Below, in pieces: positions 7,268 to 13,608 of a DNA stretch of 39,341 nucleotides. This DNA is from a virus. Positions within the stretch are counted from its first letter, which is position 1. Each line of letters begins with the position of its first letter. The position numbers were made by a program, and so were the translations under genes. The notes under the pieces were generated by a model, which had not been told where the DNA came from, made no database searches, and saw only the letters and a list, made by a program, of their open reading frames with translations. The stretch lies in the IMG/VR virus record IMGVR_UViG_3300039106_000480, positions 1 to 39,341 of that record; one strand, given 5' to 3'.

Positions 7268-7408
7268 ATATTGAAACATACTCTCTTCGGACTTTCACCG
7301 AAGAATATCCCACTCTTTCGAATCTTACCCTGCTTTTACAGGTTGCTTTCTAGATTGATCCGGATCTTACTAGAAAGTTTCGGGATTTTAAAATATGTTT
7401 CAATATGG
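7266..7408 (-). ncRNA. Unassigned structured element inside tRNA cluster
   Basis: The gap between tRNA-Tyr and tRNA-Leu(UAA) is bounded by a perfect 15-bp inverted repeat (7266-7280 with 7394-7408). Inside are three hairpins: 7284-7290 with 7298-7304 (7 bp), 7329-7332 with 7339-7342 (4 bp) and 7346-7353 with 7370-7377 (8 bp, with a GATCCGGATC inner repeat). A further pairing joins 7307-7311 to 7383-7387. No reading frame fits. No known ribozyme or riboswitch consensus was recognised. It must be co-transcribed with the tRNAs. Confidence 0.55.
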
Positions 7409-7492
7409 TGCCCAAGACCGGAATCGAACCGGTACGCCCTTACGAGCGAGAGATTTTAAGTCTCTTGTGTCTACCTATTCCACCACTCGGGC
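7406..7492 (-). tRNA. tRNA-Leu (UAA)
   Basis: An 87-nt class II tRNA with encoded CCA and a normal long variable arm, unlike the neighbouring CAA isoacceptor. The anticodon loop CTTAAAA gives UAA. Confidence 0.95.
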
Positions 7493-7495
7493 ATC

Positions 7496-7572
7496 TGGTG
7501 TCTCCGGAGGGACTTGAACCCCCAACCAACGGATTATGAGTCCGCTGCTCTGACCAATTGAGCTACAGAGAC
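7496..7572 (-). tRNA. tRNA with CAU anticodon, probably tRNA-Ile2
   Basis: A 77-nt cloverleaf with encoded CCA. The anticodon loop CTCATAA gives CAU. The variable loop TTGGT and T-arm GGTTCAAGTCC match bacterial tRNA-Ile(CAU) rather than elongator tRNA-Met, which usually has GGTTCGAATCC. It is the first tRNA behind the promoter and lies directly downstream of a TilS gene, the enzyme that converts this anticodon to read AUA. Confidence 0.85.
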
Positions 7573-7593
7573 GTTTCATTCACAACAATATCT

Positions 7594-7621
7594 ATTATAC
7601 AGCATCCATCCTATTTGTCAA
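7594..7621 (-). promoter_or_regulatory. Sigma70-like promoter of the main tRNA cluster
   Basis: Minus-strand TTGACA (7616-7621), 16 bp, TATAAT (7594-7599), ending 22 bases before the first tRNA. The -35 box overlaps the last codons of tilS. No palindrome lies upstream, unlike the other promoters. Confidence 0.8.
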
Positions 7622-8231
7622 GCATTTTTTGATCGTTGTTTTCATACAACAACTTTAATTTCTTTTTTAAAACACTATGTAGTCCTGGATTGACTACCAA
7701 AGCATTCTCAACCATATTTTGTCGAATAAAATTTCTGGTATATTGTGTATCATGATTACTGGGATCATTAATATACACAATCTTTTTTCTTGATGCCCAA
7801 TCTTTAATCTTAGACTTTTCATTTAATAGAAAAGGTCTATACACATTATTTCTTTGATATGGAATTAGTGATGGTGTTCCATGCAAACAACTCCAGATCC
7901 AAGTTTCAACAACATCATCTAAATGATGACCAGTTACAACAAAATCAAATTGATCAAGAAACGCATATCGCTCTCTGCGCCAATATTCTTCTTTACTTTC
8001 TTCTTTTAATTTCTTTGAACCAATAGTACCAACAACTAGTGACAAAGAATTATTTTTGCAGTAGTGTCTTAGAAACGTTTCTGCATCATCACCATGAGGT
8101 GTTGCATGATTAAAGTATGCAACTTGCACCTCATGATTCTTTTTAAGAAAATCAAGAACAACCATACTGTCAACACCACCAGAACAAGCAACGGTAACGT
8201 TTCTTGGAATTTTACCTAGTAAATTCAGCAT
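7611..8231 (-). CDS. tilS: tRNA(Ile)-lysidine synthase, catalytic domain only
   Basis: A 206-residue N-type ATP pyrophosphatase. The PP-loop SGGVDS is at about 17-22, GHHLDDVVET at 101-110, YRPFL near 131 and DPSNHDTQYTRNFIR near 156-170, all TilS signatures. Bacterial TilS is usually 320-430 residues; the C-terminal tRNA-binding domains are missing, giving a catalytic-core version. TilS adds lysine to C34 of tRNA-Ile(CAU). The promoter of the tRNA cluster that starts with a CAU tRNA lies in its 3' end. It is coupled by TGATG to the upstream 8231-8488 gene. Confidence 0.88.
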   Translation of the reverse strand: MLNLLGKIPRNVTVACSGGVDSMVVLDFLKKNHEVQVAYFNHATPHGDDAETFLRHYCKNNSLSLVVGTIGSKKLKEESKEEYWRRERYAFLDQFDFVVTGHHLDDVVETWIWSCLHGTPSLIPYQRNNVYRPFLLNEKSKIKDWASRKKIVYINDPSNHDTQYTRNFIRQNMVENALVVNPGLHSVLKKKLKLLYENNDQKMLDK

Positions 8232-8488
8232 CACTCTTCGTCTTTGTAATTCTGTTCAAATCGTTTTTCTTGAATAGTTTTCTCTTTGAAAACTTTTCGT
8301 GGGTTAGCACACATAATACATTTAGGATTGCCACAATTCAAAGCATGATGTTTCGCATAATAATTCGGAGATTCAAACGGATCAAAATCCATCCCATAAT
8401 CTTTAAGAATATTTTTTTGACGCTTTGCTTTTACATTATCTTTATGAATTCTACGACTGCGTTTTTCTTTTACGTCTGCATCACTCAT
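8231..8488 (-). CDS. Conserved T4-like phage protein with Cys pair
   Basis: An 85-residue basic protein of a family I recognise from T4-like cyanophages: RRIHKDNVKAKRQKNILKDYG, then HHALNCGNPKCIMCANPRK and QEKRF. The CGNPKCIMC cluster could bind zinc with a nearby His. Function unknown. Immediately upstream of tilS with overlapping stop/start. Confidence 0.75.
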   Translation of the reverse strand: MSDADVKEKRSRRIHKDNVKAKRQKNILKDYGMDFDPFESPNYYAKHHALNCGNPKCIMCANPRKVFKEKTIQEKRFEQNYKDEE

Positions 8489-8510
8489 AGTGGCTCCTTT
8501 ATATACTACG

Positions 8511-8813
8511 TTACACTTCCCTTACTTTAACTTTTGTCATTGTTGACATAACTTCACCCGTTGGATGATGATACACTAGATAGCCTTCATTGTCAATAGT
8601 CGCATAACCATTGAAAAAATGTGGATCACGTTGACGAAAACGATTTAGTTCATAAATGGTACTCTCACGAACGTTAACAACCGTCTGCCCAAGCCATTCT
8701 GACAGATTGTAGTCGGCTTGTTTTGCAATTTCTTTTGCTTCTTCTTCATTTTTCGCTTCAACGACATGAATTTCATAAAATGTAGAGATCGATTCAACAA
8801 TATATTGCTTCAT
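8511..8813 (-). CDS. Hypothetical phage protein
   Basis: A 100-residue protein with an N-terminal beta-alpha unit (KQYIVESISTFYEIHVVEAKNEEEAKEIAKQ) of the kind seen in small phage proteins with an input-strand/helix repeat. Unassigned. Its ATG overlaps the stop of the 8810-9100 gene, so they are translationally coupled. Confidence 0.65.
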   Translation of the reverse strand: MKQYIVESISTFYEIHVVEAKNEEEAKEIAKQADYNLSEWLGQTVVNVRESTIYELNRFRQRDPHFFNGYATIDNEGYLVYHHPTGEVMSTMTKVKVREV

Positions 8814-9100
8814 TTCGATTTCCCCAATGAAAATTCAACACGTTTTACAGAATCCCAACGAAAACTACGCCATCCTTGACTTTCAACGTCAAAAACAGCA
8901 AGCACTTCATCGTTTTTTACTCGTGTAGAGTCTTCTTTTGGTGCAAATTGAGTGGGAATTGTGTTGGAATTGAGTGTACACTTCAAAATACGCTCTGATC
9001 CGTCTTTTTTAGTGAATGTGACTGTAGCGACTTGCTCAGTCAGCACAGATTTTAGCCAGTTTTTCGATTCAGAGGTGTCAAAAACGTCATTTTTAATCAT
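8810..9100 (-). CDS. SH3-like WYL_2 (DUF2693-type) protein
   Basis: A 96-residue protein. The segment VATVTFTKKDGSERILKCTLN followed by VLAVFDVESQGWRSFRWDSVKRVE matches the small Sm/SH3-like beta-barrel family named WYL_2 (old DUF2693), common in T4-like phages. It probably binds nucleic acid or a host factor, but no function is established. Confidence 0.7.
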   Translation of the reverse strand: MIKNDVFDTSESKNWLKSVLTEQVATVTFTKKDGSERILKCTLNSNTIPTQFAPKEDSTRVKNDEVLAVFDVESQGWRSFRWDSVKRVEFSLGKSK

Positions 9101-9112
9101 AATAAAGAAATC

Positions 9113-9433
9113 CTATTTTGAGGTTAGTACATTGTCAATAAATTTGTTGATCCATCCGAGTGATTTTTGCGTTTTTTTCGTAATCACACCGTAAAATTTA
9201 GATCCAACAAGAGTTTTTAGGTAAGATTCAGGATGAAGAAAGATTGCTTCAAAGGTTTCATCGAATTTAGCATTACCTTCTTCATCATCATAGAAGAAAA
9301 CAATGTGGTATACATCATCTTTAATGCGTTTTTCTTGTTTATATTCACCATCGTATAGAAAATACGCTAGATTGTAACCACCCGAACCATCTGGAAGAAA
9401 ATAAATGCCATCATAATCAAGAGTATCGTTCAT
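9113..9433 (-). CDS. Hypothetical phage protein
   Basis: A 106-residue acidic protein rich in aromatic residues (FLPDGSGGYNLAYFLYDGEY, YHIVFFYDDEEG), likely a beta-sheet fold. Not recognised. Its start overlaps the end of the 9417-9572 gene by 17 bases in another frame, typical of this compact operon. Confidence 0.6.
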   Translation of the reverse strand: MNDTLDYDGIYFLPDGSGGYNLAYFLYDGEYKQEKRIKDDVYHIVFFYDDEEGNAKFDETFEAIFLHPESYLKTLVGSKFYGVITKKTQKSLGWINKFIDNVLTSK

Positions 9434-9572
9434 TTAGACCCTTGCGGAAAGAATTTTCTTCTTTTGCACGATTATACATCTTGATTTTAGGAACGACACG
9501 CATACGATACTTGTCGCTACCAAGGTCTTTTGCAACGGGATTACGTTGTTTGATTGGATTTTTGTAGTTCAT
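9417..9572 (-). CDS. Small basic conserved phage protein
   Basis: A 51-residue product if the ATG at 9572 is used; the longer frame lacks a ribosome site. The pattern RNPVAKDLGSDKYRMRVVPKIKMYNRAK is a recurring small basic protein in T4-like phages. Function unknown. Confidence 0.65.
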   Translation of the reverse strand: MNYKNPIKQRNPVAKDLGSDKYRMRVVPKIKMYNRAKEENSFRKGLNERYS

Positions 9573-9693
9573 GATAATGTTTATAAAGTTTACAGAGATA
9601 ATTAAATTGGATCGGTGAATGTTCTGGATTTGGTAGATTACCAAAACTCTTTTTCATTTCATCAAGAATTTTATTCGCTTCGTCATCTGTCAT
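9541..9693 (-). CDS. Small conserved phage protein
   Basis: A 50-residue ORF starting MTDDEANKILDEMKKSFG, then LPNPEHSPIQFNYLCKLYKHY. The layout resembles short T4-like proteins. Its ATG overlaps the stop of 9690-10082 by ATGA and its 3' end overlaps the next gene by 32 bases. Function unknown. Confidence 0.6.
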   Translation of the reverse strand: MTDDEANKILDEMKKSFGNLPNPEHSPIQFNYLCKLYKHYHELQKSNQTT

Positions 9694-10082
9694 ATTTTCT
9701 CAACAATAACCTTACTCAACATATCACGCGAGAAACTGATGTTCTCATAATTAACTTTAACAAGTCCTTTTCGTGCCAGAGAAACAGAAGCAAGAAGCAT
9801 TCGAATAAAACCAACATTCTCGCCATACTCTTCTGGTGTTTCGGTAAACACACCTTCTGCACGACTTAGCATTTCTGCTAACATCATCAATTCTGATACT
9901 GCATCATCGTCATCACGATTAGCAACATTAACTAGTTCATCAAGATCAGTATCAGAAATATTCTGTAAAAATTCACCAACAGAAATATATGGTACTGTCA
10001 TAAGATACTTAGCGATACTTCTTGTTGCTTTTGAAAATGTTTTCTCTGCTGCAACATTAGGGTAATTGATATCTAGGTTCAT
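9690..10082 (-). CDS. Conserved T4-like phage protein
   Basis: A 130-residue mainly helical protein: NLDINYPNVAAEKTFSKATRSIAKYLMTVPYISVGEFL, an acidic middle (NRDDDD), then a long helix. It sits among T4-type core genes and may be a replication or late-transcription accessory protein, but I cannot assign it. TAATG overlap with the upstream gene. Confidence 0.65.
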   Translation of the reverse strand: MNLDINYPNVAAEKTFSKATRSIAKYLMTVPYISVGEFLQNISDTDLDELVNVANRDDDDAVSELMMLAEMLSRAEGVFTETPEEYGENVGFIRMLLASVSLARKGLVKVNYENISFSRDMLSKVIVEKI

Positions 10083-10261
10083 TAGGCTGTTCTCAATCGG
10101 TATACGTTACTGTAAACAAGTTTTCTTAACTTTTCTTCATCAAGTGCCAGCTCAAGTGCTTCTTCGAAAATCATTTTTCTTTTAACAATTCTGCCTTCAT
10201 ATACTACATCGTACTGATCGTTGATCTCTAGGATTTCAGCCCCAGTCAGTAGTATCTGCAT
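10082..10261 (-). CDS. Small hypothetical protein
   Basis: A 59-residue protein (MQILLTGAEILEINDQYDVVYEGRI start, charged helix, RLRTA end). First gene of the operon running down to about 8.2 kb. The stop forms TAATG with the next start. GGAGACTGCTG precedes the ATG. Confidence 0.6.
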   Translation of the reverse strand: MQILLTGAEILEINDQYDVVYEGRIVKRKMIFEEALELALDEEKLRKLVYSNVYRLRTA

Positions 10262-10309
10262 CAGCAGTCTCCAAAAAAAGTATTTAGATTATTTTCTAGT
10301 AACAGAACC

Positions 10310-10337
10310 ATTATAATGGTTTTCTAAAACTTGTCAA
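10310..10337 (-). promoter_or_regulatory. Sigma70-like promoter without palindrome
   Basis: Minus-strand TTGACA (10332-10337), 16 bp, TATAAT (10310-10315). The stop codon TGA of the upstream 54-residue gene lies inside the -35 box. It drives the small-gene operon from 10261 leftwards. Confidence 0.8.
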
Positions 10338-10498
10338 GCACTTTTTTCGGTAATTGTTTCCCATTCTTCTTTTGAGTTAGATGCTTCTTGCAGAGAATCG
10401 AATTCTTCACAACCAGAGAATTCGTTATTTTGATTGTAGTAGACAACTCGCCAGGAACTGATTTCGTTCTGGTAGAGTTCAAGAATGTATGCTTTCAT
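10334..10498 (-). CDS. Small hypothetical protein
   Basis: A 54-residue protein: MKAYILELYQNEISSWRVVYYNQNNEFSG, acidic tail. It has a good GGAG site and its own promoter. Its TGA stop is shared with the TTGACA of the next promoter. Confidence 0.6.
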   Translation of the reverse strand: MKAYILELYQNEISSWRVVYYNQNNEFSGCEEFDSLQEASNSKEEWETITEKSA

Positions 10499-10520
10499 CA
10501 CTATCTCCTATTGAAATACT

Positions 10521-10548
10521 ATTATACACTATTACCGGAAAATGTCAA
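10521..10548 (-). promoter_or_regulatory. Sigma70-like promoter for 10334-10498
   Basis: Minus-strand TTGACA (10543-10548), 16 bp, TATAAT (10521-10526). Upstream at 10553-10562 only a half palindrome (GTGTTGTATA) remains. Confidence 0.8.
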
Positions 10549-10573
10549 TAGAGTGTTGTATAAAAGAGACAGT

Positions 10574-10729
10574 TTATGCGCTGGATTTTTTTCTTTTTTT
10601 ACTCCATTGAGAATGGTGTCCACGATTCAGAATAACACCATTCCAAAATAGAGTAAGCGCAATCGATAGTTGCAGAAGAGATTGCTTTAGGTAGTATTTA
10701 CGGTATTTTGACACTTTAGTACCAGACAC
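10574..10729 (-). CDS. Possible small membrane protein (GTG start)
   Basis: A frame of 51 residues from a GTG that overlaps the end of 10716-10997. It contains a basic N-terminus, one hydrophobic helix (LLQLSIALTLFWNGVIL) and a basic tail. The ribosome site is weak. Real coding is plausible from the membrane-protein layout but not certain. Confidence 0.4.
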   Translation of the reverse strand: MSGTKVSKYRKYYLKQSLLQLSIALTLFWNGVILNRGHHSQWSKKRKKSSA

Positions 10730-10997
10730 GATGCTTTTCGGCGACCCATTCAGCACCATCATATTCTTGAATGATCCATTCAACGTCATCGGGAATTTCA
10801 ACGATTTTCAAGTCACCGAAATTGCCATTCGCTTCTTCACCAAGAATTTCAATAGTCTTGATTAACATAGGATCGTTTCGTTGAATATCACGATCATAGA
10901 ACTCACCGACCTTTTGACCAGTCAGGTCAGCATAAAGTGCTTCGGCTTCCTGTGACAGACCAAAGCCACCATAGGTACAATTAATTACAATTTTCAT
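10716..10997 (-). CDS. Conserved phage protein (FGDLKIVEIPDDVEW family)
   Basis: A 93-residue protein of a family widespread in tailed phages: MKIVINxxYGGFGLSQEA, then LGEEANGxxxDLKIVEIPDDVEWxIxEYDGxEWVAExHRxW. Full length. Function unknown. Confidence 0.75.
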   Translation of the reverse strand: MKIVINCTYGGFGLSQEAEALYADLTGQKVGEFYDRDIQRNDPMLIKTIEILGEEANGNFGDLKIVEIPDDVEWIIQEYDGAEWVAEKHRVWY

Positions 10998-11154
10998 AAT
11001 TTCGCTCCCACCAAGAATTCATTGATTGTTCGGCTTCTTCGATTGTATCGAATACTTTATTTCGTATATATTTCGTATCTTCATAAAAGACAACAATGTA
11101 TTGTTCAACATCATTACCTTTTCCTTCAATTCCAATAAAATATGCAGTTTTCAT
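10981..11154 (-). CDS. Small hypothetical protein
   Basis: A 57-residue protein starting MKTAYFIGIEGKGNDVEQYIVVFYEDT, with a helical EEAEQSMNSWWERN end. Its ATG overlaps the stop of the two-TM gene upstream (ATGA), so I prefer it over the longer frame. Confidence 0.6.
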   Translation of the reverse strand: MKTAYFIGIEGKGNDVEQYIVVFYEDTKYIRNKVFDTIEEAEQSMNSWWERNYENCN

Positions 11155-11315
11155 TGTGTCTTTGCCCAAAAGTAAATTGCTACACCAACAAAGTATAGAA
11201 TAACCATCCACCAAGATTTATATGGATTAAACCGACTGGTAGACAAACCCCAAATACCACCTAGTACAAAAGAAAACAAATTTAAAGTTGCTAAAGAAAT
11301 TTCAAAGAAGTTCAT
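11151..11315 (-). CDS. Small two-TM membrane protein
   Basis: A 54-residue protein with two hydrophobic segments (about 4-24 and 36-50) separated by a short polar loop. ATGA overlaps on both sides tie it to its neighbours. Unknown role in the host membrane. Confidence 0.6.
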   Translation of the reverse strand: MNFFEISLATLNLFSFVLGGIWGLSTSRFNPYKSWWMVILYFVGVAIYFWAKTQ

Positions 11316-11755
11316 AGCTGACCATATGCGATAAGCATAACAATCAATAGTATAATAATAATACCAACTGTTTGATCTCGCTCGCCATCACCACTACGTC
11401 TATTTGAAAGCCTTTTCGGCGAAGCCGAGGATTTTCCAACAGATCCCGATGAAGTACCCGAACTTCGCCGAAAGATACTCTTCTTTGGCTTTGGTGCTTT
11501 AATGAACTTAGGTTTACTGGGTTTTGTCGATGAACCGCCAAACGTTTTGGTTGTTCGTGTAATGAATCCCGCTGGTGATTTGTGAGTAGTAGTCTGGCGG
11601 ATAGAGCCATTTTTATTCACACTACGACTGCGAGTAATTCCAGTTGTTTTATTTTTTACTGTAACAGTTGTCCGAGTTCTTCCTGTCTTGTTATTATAGG
11701 AAGTTCTCTTTGTGCCAGCATTATGCTTCTTTGGCTTACTGTATTTGATTGCCAT
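11312..11755 (-). CDS. Very basic Ser/Thr/Lys-rich protein with C-terminal TM
   Basis: A 147-residue protein. Residues 1-125 are low-complexity, strongly positive and rich in TTRT/KPKK/SSGS repeats. Residues about 130-147 form one hydrophobic helix (GIIIILLIVMLIAYG), suggesting a tail-anchored protein with a cytoplasmic nucleic-acid-binding-like domain. No family recognised. Confidence 0.6.
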   Translation of the reverse strand: MAIKYSKPKKHNAGTKRTSYNNKTGRTRTTVTVKNKTTGITRSRSVNKNGSIRQTTTHKSPAGFITRTTKTFGGSSTKPSKPKFIKAPKPKKSIFRRSSGTSSGSVGKSSASPKRLSNRRSGDGERDQTVGIIIILLIVMLIAYGQL

Positions 11756-11785
11756 GATTATTGGTGTAGTATCGACTACTATCCG

Positions 11786-11968
11786 TTACTTTCCGATCCA
11801 CCGAGTGTCCACATAGACTTTTGCTGCTACCGAGATTACCGTGCCGAGAACGAATACAATAAGTGCATTCAGATACTCATCAAGAGATAGGTAGGTAACG
11901 AATAGTGCAAAGTAGATAGTATCGATATAGTTAAACCGATATGTAGTAAGGAACTTTAGAAATTTCAT
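11786..11968 (-). CDS. Small two-TM membrane protein
   Basis: A 60-residue hydrophobic protein with two probable helices (about 15-30 and 34-52) and a basic N-terminus. TTGGAG lies 8 bases before the ATG. Confidence 0.55.
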   Translation of the reverse strand: MKFLKFLTTYRFNYIDTIYFALFVTYLSLDEYLNALIVFVLGTVISVAAKVYVDTRWIGK

Positions 11969-12225
11969 TTTATTACTCCAAAATTTGCCGGAAATTTTCT
12001 TTCCGAGTTTTTTATAGAAAAGCCGATTTTGCTGCCGGAAAAATTTTTAGAAAAGATTCGTTAGAGAGAATTCGAAATTGATTCGTTGGTCTAAGAGATC
12101 CCTTAAGGCCACACCCTGGAACACCGATGAGACTCTGGTGGCTGTCTTCCAGCGGTTTCCGATCGGTTGTAGTGCCTGGTCCGGCAGGTGGAGACCACCC
12201 CCACCCCACCGGTAAAAAATTCCAA
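11969..12225 (-). other. Intergenic boundary of the GC-rich island
   Basis: About 257 bases with no convincing gene. The right half (12110-12225) is GC-rich, the left half AT-rich, so the composition switch lies here. The minus strand carries a G-run cluster, GGTGGGGTGGGGGTGG, at about 12199-12214 that could form a G-quadruplex. No promoter of the module type is present. Confidence 0.5.
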
Positions 12226-12414
12226 TTAGGCCACCTGGCTCGCACGGAACTCCAACTCCTCCAGCGCAGCAACCAGGGCTACCCTACCACGCCTCTCCAG
12301 TTTGGTGCTAACTGCCATTGCCAGCGCCTTGCTATACCCTTGTGCCATCATGGCATCACGCACCATGGCACCAAGCTCCAATCGATCCAGTTTGGTTTTG
12401 AACAGGTCAACCAT
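12226..12414 (-). CDS. Small hypothetical protein
   Basis: A 62-residue helical protein (VDLFKTKLDRLELGAMVRDAMMAQGYSKALAMAVSTKLERRGRV). Its ATG forms TAATG with the stop of the alternative frame of the previous gene, which supports both. Function unknown. Confidence 0.6.
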   Translation of the reverse strand: MVDLFKTKLDRLELGAMVRDAMMAQGYSKALAMAVSTKLERRGRVALVAALEELEFRASQVA

Positions 12415-12445
12415 TAGAACTCCCCATCGAAGTAGTCATTGTCCA

Positions 12446-12688
12446 TCACATAGTCCTCGTCCACACCCCAACCAGCACTAGCCAATGCGCATCACCATCA
12501 GCCTCGAGGTCGGAGATATACTGGTCACGTTCCTCGTTCATGGCGAGTTCAGCCTCACGTTGGATCACCGAGACTGCATCCACCACCAGGTACCTAGGTA
12601 CACCAAGGCGCTCCGCAATCTCCTGCACACCAACGTCCTGGTACCACAGGTCCTCAATCTCCATCATCAGGTCAGCCATGCGACTCAT
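12446..12688 (-). CDS. HTH-like phage protein with apparent frameshift
   Basis: The frame gives 80 residues: a helical N-terminus, then VGVQEIAERLGVPRYLVVDAV, a likely helix-turn-helix. After EADGDA the frame reads HWLVLVGVWTRTM. The neighbouring frame instead reads LASAGWGVDEDY...DGEF and stops at 12414, directly overlapping the next ATG. That tail looks like the natural C-terminus, so one base appears missing or two extra near 12480-12490. TAAGGAG precedes the ATG. Confidence 0.6.
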   Translation of the reverse strand: MSRMADLMMEIEDLWYQDVGVQEIAERLGVPRYLVVDAVSVIQREAELAMNEERDQYISDLEADGDAHWLVLVGVWTRTM

Positions 12689-12698
12689 TAGGTACTCC

Positions 12699-12782
12699 TT
12701 AAACCATCAAAAAGGCAAGGGTTGCAAAGATGATGCCGAAGAGGGCACCACCGAGGAATTCCATCACTTTGTTTTTCATCAT
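12699..12782 (-). CDS. Tiny one-TM peptide, probably leaderless
   Basis: A 27-residue peptide: MMKNKVMEF then a hydrophobic helix (LGGALFGIIFATLAFLMV). The first ATG is exactly seven bases after the -10 box, so transcription should begin at or next to it and no ribosome site is available. It is followed by a strong TAAGGAG for the HTH-like gene. Confidence 0.5.
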   Translation of the reverse strand: MMKNKVMEFLGGALFGIIFATLAFLMV

Positions 12783-12788
12783 GGAACC

Positions 12789-12838
12789 ATTATAGCATGA
12801 TTCAGGTAAAGGTCAAGACCTGTTGCGTTTAGGCAACA
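12789..12838 (-). promoter_or_regulatory. Palindrome-promoter module
   Basis: Minus-strand TTGACC (12811-12816), 16 bp, TATAAT (12789-12794). Palindrome TGTTGC-N6-GCAACA at 12821-12838, containing the stop codon of the upstream gene. Gap 4-5 bp. Confidence 0.8.
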
Positions 12839-13071
12839 ACCGCCTCATACCCCATCTTTTTGGCTTTGGCTTTACCGAATTCGACAATCGCGTCTGCCGC
12901 AGGACCCAGAGCCTTGATATCCTTAGCAACCGTCTTGGCGGGAACACCGTAAACCCAGCTGATCCAGTCACGACCATCGGCATCGCGGCCGTAGGTGCCA
13001 TCCCATACGAAACTCGCTTCGGTCAGAGCCACGCGCCAGATTGCTGCTTCATAGGACTTGGTAGGTTTCAT
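12829..13071 (-). CDS. Hypothetical protein in GC-rich island
   Basis: 80 residues from the ATG at 13071, chosen for AAGGAG six bases upstream; an in-frame ATGATG lies at the predicted transcript start. Sequence MKPTKSYEAAIWRVALTEASFVW..GRDADGRDWISWVYGVP, then a helical tail. The stop codon lies in the loop of the next palindrome. Unassigned. Confidence 0.65.
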   Translation of the reverse strand: MKPTKSYEAAIWRVALTEASFVWDGTYGRDADGRDWISWVYGVPAKTVAKDIKALGPAADAIVEFGKAKAKKMGYEAVVA

Positions 13072-13098
13072 TGTCATCTCCTTGTTCATCATGGTTCT

Positions 13099-13147
13099 AT
13101 TATAACTGGATCCAGGTAAAGGTCAAGTGGTGTTGTTTTTATGCAAC
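13099..13147 (-). promoter_or_regulatory. Palindrome-promoter module
   Basis: Minus-strand TTGACC (13121-13126), 16 bp, TATAAT (13099-13104). Imperfect palindrome 13132-13147, gap 5 bp, enclosing the stop of 13139-13345. Confidence 0.8.
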
Positions 13148-13345
13148 CAGACTGTACCGAACTCGGGCCAGTTTGAAGGCATCGATGAACCAATGTTCAC
13201 CAGTCTCGGTATCTCGGACCAGAACCTCATCGCGGGTGGCTTCTGATTCCACATCCACCACAACCAGCGATCCATTGGCACCACTTGCGAGCACATAGAC
13301 CTGACCGACTTCGATTCCGTATTTTTGGTATGCTTCCATGATCAT
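13139..13345 (-). CDS. Conserved phage protein, small beta fold
   Basis: 68 residues from ATG 13345 (TGATG overlap with the upstream gene). Pattern VGQVYVLASGANGSLVVVDVESEATRDEVLVRDTETGEHWFIDAFKLARVRY is a recurrent small phage protein resembling a KOW/SH3-like barrel. Function unknown. Confidence 0.65.
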   Translation of the reverse strand: MIMEAYQKYGIEVGQVYVLASGANGSLVVVDVESEATRDEVLVRDTETGEHWFIDAFKLARVRYSLVA

Positions 13346-13608
13346 CACTTGAAAACGATAAGAGCCAGAAGGAGGGTATTGGCCAGGAACCCGATGGCGT
13401 TGGATGCTACCCCAAGGCGGTCATTGATACCAATGGCACGGAGCAGGAAGAGGAACAAACCAGCCCAGACCAACAGCACCATACTGATAGGCGGCATGGT
13501 CACCTCGTAACCTAGTGCGGCCTTGATCGTGGTAGGTAGGGTAGCAGAGTGGATCAGAACCATTCCAATCCAACCAGCAGTCTCGCTAGGGTTGATCCAG
13601 ATCCTCAT
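13345..13608 (-). CDS. Membrane protein, three hydrophobic segments
   Basis: 87 residues with hydrophobic stretches near 10-25, 40-58 and 68-86. TAATG start overlap with the upstream gene. Not recognised; a small inner-membrane protein is the safest call. Confidence 0.6.
   Translation of the reverse strand: MRIWINPSETAGWIGMVLIHSATLPTTIKAALGYEVTMPPISMVLLVWAGLFLFLLRAIGINDRLGVASNAIGFLANTLLLALIVFK

Noticed and set aside
7496-7572. Initiator or elongator tRNA-Met
   Set aside because: The CAU anticodon fits Met, but the acceptor begins with a normal G-C pair, unlike initiator, and variable/T loops fit Ile2 better; adjacent tilS supports Ile2.
5650-7572. Prophage attachment site in the tRNA genes
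   Set aside because: No integrase, excisionase or duplicated tRNA ends are seen; tRNAs are complete with encoded CCA and part of phage transcripts.
12012-12272. 86-codon minus frame over the island boundary
   Set aside because: It overlaps the well-supported 12226-12414 gene, has no ribosome site and crosses the composition switch; treated as non-coding.
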